Assembly: GCA_903819605.1 (NCBI GenBank)
Contig: CAIJEA010000532.1
Location: forward strand, 1-6,998
Direction: 5' to 3'
DNA: 6,998 nucleotides
From: an uncultured cyanobacterium
GTDB lineage: Bacteria; Cyanobacteriota; Cyanobacteriia; Pseudanabaenales; Pseudanabaenaceae
Shown: in pieces, positions 1 to 4,666 of the stretch
Layout of the letters: each line of letters opens with the position of its first letter
Position numbering within the stretch: position 1 is the stretch's first letter
Notes under the pieces: model-generated
The model's input: only the letters and a program-made list of their open reading frames with translations
What the model was told of the DNA's origin: nothing
Database searches by the model: none
Position numbers and translations under genes: made by a program

Positions 1-53
1 ATTAGATCTGTCAAACCATTTCTGTTTAATTAATGTTAAGTAATTAGAATTTT

Positions 54-605
54 GTGAATTCGCAGCAGAGAAAAAAGCAACTTAGACAAAGATTAATTAA
101 GCAACGTCGCCAAATAACCCATGCGATTTGGCAACAAAAAAGTCAGGGCTTGTGCGATCGCCTTTCAAATTGGCAAATTTTCCAACAAGCACAAAATATT
201 TTAGCTTTTACCAGTTTTCGCCAAGAGCCAGATTTAAGCATCCTTTGGCAAAGATTTCCTGACAAAACTTGGGGATTTTCGCGCTGCGTTGAAAAAGATT
301 TAATTTGGCATCAAGTAGCGATCACTGATTTTGAAAGCAATATGCGATCAGGAGCTTTTGGCATTCTCGAACCACATCATGATTTACCGCTTATTGATTT
401 AAAGAATATCGATCTAATTTTGATTCCTGCGGTAGCCTGCGATCGCCGAGGTTATCGACTTGGTTATGGTGGAGGCTTTTACGATCGCTGGTTACCGAAT
501 TCTACAGGAATTAAAGTAGGCATTATTTTTGATGAATTTTATCTAGATGAGCTACCGAGCGATATTTGGGACATACCGTTAGATGAGATCGTCACTGACA
601 AATAA
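54..605 (+). CDS. fau: 5-formyltetrahydrofolate cyclo-ligase (5,10-methenyltetrahydrofolate synthetase)
   Basis: This cytosolic enzyme of one-carbon metabolism uses ATP to convert 5-formyl-THF to 5,10-methenyl-THF, returning the stored folate form to the active pool. The diagnostic C-terminal signature is present at residues 130-145 (DRRGYRLGYGGGFYDR), matching the family's D-x-x-G-x-R-L-G-Y-G-G-G-x-Y-D-R. The basic N-terminus (residues 7-20, K/R-rich with LRQRL) fits the family's nucleotide-contacting start. The length of 183 aa is normal for the family. The start is GTG at 54: the only nearby upstream ATG in this frame (33) runs into a TAG at 45. No clear Shine-Dalgarno sequence precedes it. 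Two HIP1 octamers lie inside the gene. It is followed by a hairpin and then the groESL control region, so it is probably a separate transcription unit. The family assignment is firm; the symbol follows common usage. Confidence 0.93.
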   Translation: MNSQQRKKQLRQRLIKQRRQITHAIWQQKSQGLCDRLSNWQIFQQAQNILAFTSFRQEPDLSILWQRFPDKTWGFSRCVEKDLIWHQVAITDFESNMRSGAFGILEPHHDLPLIDLKNIDLILIPAVACDRRGYRLGYGGGFYDRWLPNSTGIKVGIIFDEFYLDELPSDIWDIPLDEIVTDK

Positions 606-610
606 GATAG

Positions 611-651
611 GCAGCACGCCATATTTTGGGTTCCGAAGCGCTTCGTGCTGC
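611..651. repeat. Hairpin repeat downstream of the cyclo-ligase gene
   Basis: Eight-base arms GCAGCACG (611-618) and CGTGCTGC (644-651) are exact reverse complements. A second perfect 12-base palindrome, CGAAGCGCTTCG (634-645), lies in the distal half and overlaps the right arm, so two alternative foldings compete. It starts six bases after the cyclo-ligase stop codon, which suits a transcription end or mRNA 3' end, but no T-run follows. It is more likely a dispersed repeat than a classical terminator. Confidence 0.6.
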
Positions 652-658
652 AAGCAAT

Positions 659-676
659 GTACGGTAAGCCGATCTA
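659..676 (+). promoter_or_regulatory. Candidate K-box-like and N-box elements upstream of groESL
   Basis: Positions 659-674 read GTACGG-TAAG-CCGATC. That matches 9 of the 11 fixed bases of the cyanobacterial groE K-box as I remember it (GTTCGG-NNAN-CCNNAC). Overlapping it at 671-676 is GATCTA, the sequence I recall being named the N-box in cyanobacterial groE promoters. Both are linked in the literature to light- and heat-responsive control independent of HrcA. They lie about 20-40 bases upstream of the candidate -10 and CIRCE, where a -35-region regulator would bind. The consensus sequences are from memory, so the call is tentative. Confidence 0.4.
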
Positions 677-696
677 GTTCCTTCGTCATTTCGCAG

Positions 697-702
697 TATA
701 TT
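697..702 (+). promoter_or_regulatory. Candidate -10 box of the groESL promoter
   Basis: TATATT at 697-702 resembles a sigma-70 -10 hexamer and runs into the first bases of CIRCE. Transcription would therefore start within the operator, an arrangement usual for HrcA-repressed promoters. No good -35 hexamer is visible about 17 bases upstream, where the K-box/N-box-like bases lie instead, so an activator may be needed. Assigned on position and sequence alone. Confidence 0.35.
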
Positions 703-727
703 AGCACTCAGTGAGACAGAGTGCTAA
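701..727 (+). promoter_or_regulatory. CIRCE operator (HrcA binding site) of groESL
   Basis: TTAGCACTC (701-709), a 9-base spacer and GAGTGCTAA (719-727) match the CIRCE consensus at every position. CIRCE is the inverted-repeat operator bound by the heat-inducible repressor HrcA; heat stress or a shortage of free GroEL relieves repression. It lies 85 bases upstream of the groES start codon, in the 5' untranslated region or at the transcription start. The hrcA gene is not in this window. Confidence 0.97.
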
Positions 728-795
728 AGCACGCAATATGTGACCAGATTTATACCTTGAGTCACTACCTGCAAAGTCCGCTCTGATTAGATTTT

Positions 796-802
796 AAGGA
801 GG
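796..802 (+). promoter_or_regulatory. Strong ribosome binding site of groES
   Basis: AAGGAGG is a full-strength Shine-Dalgarno sequence 10 bases before the GTG at 813. It fixes this GTG as the groES start; no upstream ATG in this frame competes. It contrasts with groEL, which lacks such a site at normal spacing. Confidence 0.9.
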
Positions 803-812
803 TATAGATATA

Positions 813-1124
813 GTGGCATCGTTAACCCTAAATACTGGTACATTGCAACCCCTAGGCGATCGCCTATTGGTCAAAGTAGCCACCAAAGAAGAAAAGACTG
901 TTGGCGGCATTTTCTTGCCAGATACAGCACAAGAAAAGCCCCAAGTCGGTGAAGTAACTGCCGTTGGACCTGGCGCACGTAATGATAAAGGTACTCGTGT
1001 TGCTTTAGAAGTCAAAGCAGGCGACAAAGTTTTGTACTCCAAGTATGCAGGCACTGAAGTCAAAATTGACAGCGTAGATTATCTGCTACTTGCTGAAAGA
1101 GATATTCTTGCGATCGTTGAATAG
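813..1124 (+). CDS. groES: Co-chaperonin GroES (HSP10)
   Basis: GroES forms the seven-subunit lid that caps the GroEL ring and encloses folding substrate in the cytosol. The 103-aa protein has the family layout. The N-terminal strand LQPLGDRLLVK is at residues 11-21. The mobile loop that docks on GroEL spans about 24-41, with the hydrophobic GIFLP tripod at 32-36. The roof-loop region is near 53-62, and the C-terminal strands end in ERDILAIVE. Translation begins at GTG behind a perfect AAGGAGG. It is the first gene of the groESL operon, 133 bases before groEL, and is predicted to be controlled by the CIRCE element upstream. A HIP1 octamer lies at 856-863. There are no unusual residues. Confidence 0.98.
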   Translation: MASLTLNTGTLQPLGDRLLVKVATKEEKTVGGIFLPDTAQEKPQVGEVTAVGPGARNDKGTRVALEVKAGDKVLYSKYAGTEVKIDSVDYLLLAERDILAIVE

Positions 1125-1125
1125 A

Positions 1126-1217
1126 GCTAATAGCAATTAGCTATTAGCAGTTAGCTTTCATAAGACTTCTAAAGAAGCAATTTAAGGAGAGCTAAACGCT
1201 AACAGCTAATCGCCAAA
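1126..1217. repeat. Heptad-repeat inverted element in the groES-groEL spacer
   Basis: Two clusters of degenerate 7-base units face each other: AGCTAAT/AGCAATT/AGCTATT/AGCAGTT from 1125, and AGCTAAA/CGCTAAC/AGCTAAT/CGCCAAA at 1190-1217. The segment 1136-1159 is complementary to 1187-1210 at 20 of 24 positions, with one further T-G wobble. The loop is 27 bases and holds a small stem (CTTC 1166-1169 with GAAG 1174-1177). A competing perfect 9-bp hairpin (1126-1134 with 1140-1148) lies within the left half. It resembles the short tandem or MITE-like repeats of filamentous cyanobacteria. In the groESL transcript it could affect processing, attenuation or groEL translation. Confidence 0.65.
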
Positions 1218-1230
1218 ACCCTCATAACCA

Positions 1231-1250
1231 AATTACCAATTACCAAATTA
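1231..1250 (+). repeat. Short tandem repeat AATTACC before groEL
   Basis: AATTACC occurs twice in tandem (1231-1244) and is followed by AAATTA. The tract is AT-rich, probably unstructured, and ends seven bases before the groEL ATG. It may help ribosome access, since no normal Shine-Dalgarno is present. Confidence 0.5.
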
Positions 1251-1257
1251 AAAGAAA

Positions 1258-2922
1258 ATGGCAAAAATCGTAGTATTTGATGAAGAGTCCCGCCGCGCCC
1301 TTGAGCGTGGTGTCAATGCATTGGCTGATGCCGTGCGTGTAACTCTTGGACCTAAAGGTCGTAACGTAGTTTTAGAAAAAAAATATGGCGCACCTCAAAT
1401 CATCAACGATGGTGTGAGTATTGCTAAAGAAATCGAATTAGAAGATCCTCTAGAAAATGCAGGCGCTCAACTAATTCGCGAAGTTGCTTCTAAGACCAAT
1501 GATGTAGCAGGTGATGGAACTACCAGTGCCACCGTATTGGCTCAGGAAATGATTCGCGAAGGCTTGAAGAACGTTGCCGCAGGTGCAAATCCAGTCGGCG
1601 TTCGTCGCGGTATCGAAAAGGCAGTTGCACATCTCGTTGATGTCATTGCTCAAAAAGCAAAAGCTGTTGACTCCAATGCAGAAATCGCTCAAATCGCTAC
1701 CATTTCGGCTGGTAACGATTCTGAAGTTGGCGAAATGATCGCTCACGCTATGGACAAAGTTGGCAAAGATGGCGTAATCACCGTTGAAGAATCGAAGTCC
1801 CTCACAACTGAATTAGAAGTTGTCGAAGGTATGCAACTCGATCGCGGTTATATATCTCCTTACTTTGTCACCGACAACGAACGTCAGTTGGTGGAATTTG
1901 AGAATGCGAAGATCTTGATCACTGATAAGAAGATCAATGTCATTCAAGACCTCGTTCCTATTTTGGAAAAAGCTGCTCGTTCTGGCTCTCCTCTCGTCAT
2001 CATCTCTGAAGATGTTGAAGGTGAAGCTTTGGCAACTCTAGTAGTTAACAAGCTCAGAGGTTCTCTGAATATCGCTGCTATCAAAGCTCCTGGTTTTGGC
2101 GATCGCCGTAAAGCAATGTTGCAAGACATTGCCGTACTCACCGATGGTCAAGTCATCTCTGAAGATACTGGTTTAGAACTCAGCGCCGCAACCCTCGAAA
2201 TGCTAGGTACTGCTCGCAAGATCACCATTTCTAAGGACAAAACCACAATCGTCTCTGACATTGCGAACAAAGCTAATATCGACAAGCGCGTTGCTCAAAT
2301 CCGCAAAGAATTGGATCTCAGCGATTCTGACTACGATAAGGAAAAACTCCAAGAGCGGATTGCTAAGCTCTCTGGTGGCGTAGCTGTAATCAAAGTCGGT
2401 GCTGCCACAGAAACCGAACTCAAGGATCGAAAACTCCGCATCGAAGATGCTCTCAACTCCACCCGTGCTGCGGTTGAAGAAGGCATCGTTCCAGGTGGTG
2501 GTGCAACTCTTGCTCACCTCGCTGTAGAATTGCTAGAGTTCAAAGCAACCTTGAAGAATGAAGAAGCGATCGGTGCTGAAATCGTATCTCGCTCCCTCTC
2601 TGCTCCTCTTCGCCAAATCAGCGATAACGCTGGTTTAGAAGGCACTGTTGTTGTTGAGAAAGTCAAACAACTTCCTTTCAACCATGGTTTTGATGCTCTC
2701 AAGGGTGAATATGTAGACTTGATCGCGACTGGTATCATTGACCCCGCTAAGGTTGTCCGTTCTGCATTACAAAACGCTGCTTCCGTTGCTGGTATGGTCT
2801 TGACCACCGAAGCTCTCGTAGTTGAGAAGCCAGAGAAAAATGCTGGTGCTGGTGCTGGTGCTGCTGGTATGGGCGGCATGGGTGGCATGGGCGGCATGGG
2901 TGGTATGGGCGGCATGATGTAA
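1258..2922 (+). CDS. groEL: Chaperonin GroEL (HSP60), operon-borne GroEL1 type
   Basis: GroEL forms the double-ring, ATP-driven folding chamber that works with GroES. The equatorial ATP site is intact: the GPKGRNV loop (31-37), D51 in NDGVS, GDGTT at 85-89, and catalytic D397 in IEDAL, equivalent to E. coli D398. GIVPGGG and the C-terminal equatorial segment follow. The 554-aa length is typical. The tail from about 529 is an Ala-Gly stretch followed by GGM repeats (538-554). This marks the groES-linked paralogue; cyanobacterial GroEL2 usually stands alone and lacks the tail. The ATG at 1258 starts the conserved MAKIVVFDEESRRALERG. Only a weak AAGAAA lies upstream. It is co-transcribed with groES from the CIRCE promoter and ends at a strong hairpin. 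Confidence 0.98.
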   Translation: MAKIVVFDEESRRALERGVNALADAVRVTLGPKGRNVVLEKKYGAPQIINDGVSIAKEIELEDPLENAGAQLIREVASKTNDVAGDGTTSATVLAQEMIREGLKNVAAGANPVGVRRGIEKAVAHLVDVIAQKAKAVDSNAEIAQIATISAGNDSEVGEMIAHAMDKVGKDGVITVEESKSLTTELEVVEGMQLDRGYISPYFVTDNERQLVEFENAKILITDKKINVIQDLVPILEKAARSGSPLVIISEDVEGEALATLVVNKLRGSLNIAAIKAPGFGDRRKAMLQDIAVLTDGQVISEDTGLELSAATLEMLGTARKITISKDKTTIVSDIANKANIDKRVAQIRKELDLSDSDYDKEKLQERIAKLSGGVAVIKVGAATETELKDRKLRIEDALNSTRAAVEEGIVPGGGATLAHLAVELLEFKATLKNEEAIGAEIVSRSLSAPLRQISDNAGLEGTVVVEKVKQLPFNHGFDALKGEYVDLIATGIIDPAKVVRSALQNAASVAGMVLTTEALVVEKPEKNAGAGAGAAGMGGMGGMGGMGGMGGMM

Positions 2923-2932
2923 TCATCCACTT

Positions 2933-2991
2933 TTAAAACCCTAAAAAGAAGAGGGGGCGCAAAGCGCCCCCTCTTCTTTTTAGGGTTTTAA
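2933..2991. terminator. 28-bp perfect hairpin, terminator of groESL
   Basis: Arms 2933-2960 and 2964-2991 are perfectly complementary over 28 bp with an AAA loop (2961-2963). The loop end is GC-rich (GGGGGCGC/GCGCCCCC), and the descending arm continues into TCTTCTTTTT, giving a rho-independent shape. The mirrored A-run on the ascending side allows termination on the other strand too. It begins 11 bases after the groEL stop. Its core recurs at 4612-4654. Confidence 0.85.
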
Positions 2992-3063
2992 GTTGAATTA
3001 ATGTGATTCCTACAGCTAGGATTTATAAAGATCACAAAATAACTTTAAAAGTAATCCCTTTTT

Positions 3064-3774
3064 ATGACTCAACTAACTGAGCAAATCTTGCTTCCTAATA
3101 ATTTAGAGGATGCTACCGAACAGGCGATCGCTGCCACACATCAGGCGATCGCGGATGGAGCACCTCGCGTAATCGCCGATCTCAGATTTCCTGAACTCAA
3201 AGTTATGCCGATCGCCTATGAATTTGCGGCGAGCTTTAATCAGCGCTATGGCAAAGAATGGCAAGCTATCTTTTCGGACGCAGGGGCGGCAGCGTTAGCA
3301 AAGCGGGAGTGGGCAGATCTCGATGTATCAGTACGTGGTGTCAATGAAGGGCGTAGGGCGATTCGCGAAGAAGACAAAGCATTTTTGTTGATCGAGCCAA
3401 CCTCGATCGAAGTTGAATTGGTAGAAAAGTTAGCGCAGCTAGCAGGCGATCGCCCATTTGTAATACTCAATCCCCGCCTTGAAAATAGTGAGGTCGGCTT
3501 GGGATTAGCATCTCGTCAAATGCGCGATCGCTTTTTAAGTACCTTCGAGACTGCCTATTATATCAAGCCTCTGGAGCTTGGTGCATTATGGCGCTGTTAT
3601 CCGCAAACATGGCAAGTATGGCAACAAACTGAGGAAGGAATGCAACCACTAGCCGAAGTGTCACAACGTCCTTCTAGTGACGATATCGATCGCTTATTTC
3701 AGCAAAAAACGGGCAAGCAGTCAGGTTCATTTTTAGGAAGATTACAACAGTTTTTTAACGCTTTAGCGAGATAA
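3064..3774 (+). CDS. DUF1995 family protein
   Basis: The exact function is unknown. The protein has the layout of the DUF1995 family of cyanobacteria and chloroplasts. The N-terminal helix LPNNLEDATEQAIAATHQAI (10-29) is followed by VIADLRFPEL (37-45), a central NPRL strand (136-139), and YYIKPLELGALWRCYP (165-180) before the W-rich QTWQVW. From memory, the Arabidopsis photosystem II assembly factor LPA3 carries this domain, so a role in photosynthetic assembly is possible but inferred. There is no signal peptide or membrane segment, so a soluble cytosolic protein is expected. The last 35 residues look like a linker plus an amphipathic helix. The ATG at 3064 starts right at the conserved N-terminus without a visible Shine-Dalgarno. 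Three HIP1 octamers lie in the first 400 bases and a fourth at 3524. Hairpins on both sides suggest a single-gene unit. Confidence 0.8.
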   Translation: MTQLTEQILLPNNLEDATEQAIAATHQAIADGAPRVIADLRFPELKVMPIAYEFAASFNQRYGKEWQAIFSDAGAAALAKREWADLDVSVRGVNEGRRAIREEDKAFLLIEPTSIEVELVEKLAQLAGDRPFVILNPRLENSEVGLGLASRQMRDRFLSTFETAYYIKPLELGALWRCYPQTWQVWQQTEEGMQPLAEVSQRPSSDDIDRLFQQKTGKQSGSFLGRLQQFFNALAR

Positions 3775-3790
3775 TGGAGGAGCAGTACAA

Positions 3791-3845
3791 TAAGAAGCAG
3801 ATTTTTGTGACGCAGCGGAGCCGTGCCACAAAAATCTGCTTCTTA
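3791..3845. terminator. 19-bp hairpin downstream of the DUF1995 gene
   Basis: Arms 3791-3809 and 3827-3845 are perfect reverse complements over 19 bp. The 17-base loop reads ACGCAGCGGAGCCGTGC and can add a small ACG/CGT inner pairing. It starts 16 bases after the stop codon. The stem has A/T-rich sections but no clear T-run follows, so termination is plausible but not certain. The loop differs from the AAA-loop hairpins, suggesting a separate repeat family. Confidence 0.6.
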
Positions 3846-3897
3846 ATTAAATAACGTATATTAATAGCGCAAATAATCTTCATTCCCTACTGTTCTA

Positions 3898-4542
3898 ATG
3901 CGTCGAGCGATCTTTTGTGATTTTGATGGCACGATTACTGCTGTGGAAACCTTTGTGGCAGTCTTGCAAGAGTTTGCCCCAGATATTTCACAACAATTAA
4001 TGCCCCAGATTTACAATCAGACATTAACTTTGCGGCAAGGCGTGCGCCAAATTCTAGAATCAATTCCTTCATGTCGTTATGCAGAAATTCTGGAGTTCAC
4101 GAGATCGCAACCTATGCGGGAGGGGTTTGTAGAACTGCTTGATTTTCTGGATACTGCGGAGGTTCCATTGATTGTCGTTTCAGGCGGTTTACAGGGCATG
4201 GTTGAAGTGGTGTTAGATGACCTAGTAGATCGCGTTCAGGCAATTCATGCGATCGCTGTTGATGCTACTCAGGAATATTTGCAAATCCATTCATCCTACG
4301 AAGATGGCACTGAAATGGTCGCAAAGGTGAAGGTGATCCAAGAATATGGTGCGACCGAGGCGATCGCAATAGGTGACTCGATCACCGACTTAAATATGGC
4401 ACTCCATGTCCCACTTGTATTTGCTCGCGATCGCCTCGCGGTATATCTCGATCAACACCAAAAAAGCTATATTCCTTGGAATAACTTCTTTGATGTGCGT
4501 GATTATTTAACAGAATTATGGAAAGAAGACAAAATGACTTGA
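3898..4542 (+). CDS. MtnX-like HAD-IB family phosphatase
   Basis: All four HAD motifs are visible: I, DFDGT at 8-12 with nucleophile D8 and acid-base D10; II, VVSGG at 93-97 with S95; III, a lysine in AKVKVI (K143 or K145); and IV, GDSITD at 159-164 with D160 and D164 for magnesium. The overall pattern recalls Bacillus MtnX from memory: FAP near 26-28, QTLTLRQGV (41-49), REGFVELLDFL (74-84), and a C-terminal FARDRL...IPWNNFFDVRDYL. MtnX removes phosphate from 2-hydroxy-3-keto-5-methylthiopentenyl-1-phosphate in methionine salvage. The Cys-rich stretch I recall before the Bacillus lysine is absent here, and no other salvage gene is adjacent, so the substrate is unproven. It is cytosolic, 214 aa, with ATG at 3898 and no Shine-Dalgarno. 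Confidence 0.82.
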   Translation: MRRAIFCDFDGTITAVETFVAVLQEFAPDISQQLMPQIYNQTLTLRQGVRQILESIPSCRYAEILEFTRSQPMREGFVELLDFLDTAEVPLIVVSGGLQGMVEVVLDDLVDRVQAIHAIAVDATQEYLQIHSSYEDGTEMVAKVKVIQEYGATEAIAIGDSITDLNMALHVPLVFARDRLAVYLDQHQKSYIPWNNFFDVRDYLTELWKEDKMT

Positions 4543-4553
4543 AACCTACATTT

Positions 4554-4589
4554 CAACGTAGGGACAATTCATGAATTGTCCCTACGTTG
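4554..4589. repeat. 36-bp perfect palindrome, dispersed repeat and likely terminator
   Basis: Positions 4554-4571 and 4572-4589 are perfect reverse complements with no loop, centred on TTCATGAA. On the + strand T-rich DNA follows (CTTTCTTTTGTTT), so it could end transcription of the phosphatase gene 12 bases upstream. The inner sequence GGGACAATTC/GAATTGTCCC resembles a palindromic repeat I remember as common in cyanobacterial intergenic DNA. A short competing pairing (CCTAC 4545-4549 with GTAGG 4558-4562) also exists. Confidence 0.75.
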
Positions 4590-4611
4590 CTTTCTTTTGT
4601 TTAGACCATAA

Positions 4612-4654
4612 AAACCAAATAGAGTGGGCGCAAAGCGCCCACTCTATTTGGTTT
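4612..4654. terminator. 20-bp hairpin at the convergent gene ends, GGGCGC-AAA-GCGCCC family
   Basis: Arms 4612-4631 and 4635-4654 are perfectly complementary over 20 bp around an AAA loop (4632-4634). The core GGGCGCAAAGCGCCC is identical to that of the groESL terminator, while the outer stem differs. It lies 12 bases beyond the stop codon of the substrate-binding protein on the - strand, and probably ends that transcript or blocks read-through from either side. Confidence 0.7.
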
Positions 4655-4666
4655 GACTTCTAGTTT

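Noticed and set aside
1..53. Promoter for the cyclo-ligase gene
   Set aside because: The AT-rich leader has several loose matches to -10 hexamers but no pair with proper spacing that I could defend.
794..1063. 89-codon open frame on the - strand opposite groES
   Set aside because: It lies antisense to a certain gene, has no family resemblance and no ribosome site; it is a coding shadow.
1184..1190. AAGGAGA as a Shine-Dalgarno for a small gene between groES and groEL
   Set aside because: No ATG, GTG or TTG with an open frame follows at a usable distance; it is part of the right arm of the inverted repeat.
1125..1250. CRISPR-like spacing of short repeats
   Set aside because: Units are 7 bases, degenerate and contiguous, with no spacers of regular length; it is a short tandem repeat.
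1471..2517. Three further - strand frames inside groEL (1471-1746, 1944-2141, 2203-2517)
   Set aside because: Antisense shadows of a well-conserved gene; compositions do not look like real proteins.
2514..2930. 138-codon - strand frame with Pro/Met-rich repeats
   Set aside because: The PPMPPMPP-like start is just the reverse reading of the GGM tail codons of groEL; no independent support.
3246..3470. 74-codon - strand frame inside the DUF1995 gene
   Set aside because: Antisense to a supported gene, Ser/Arg-rich shadow composition, no start signal.
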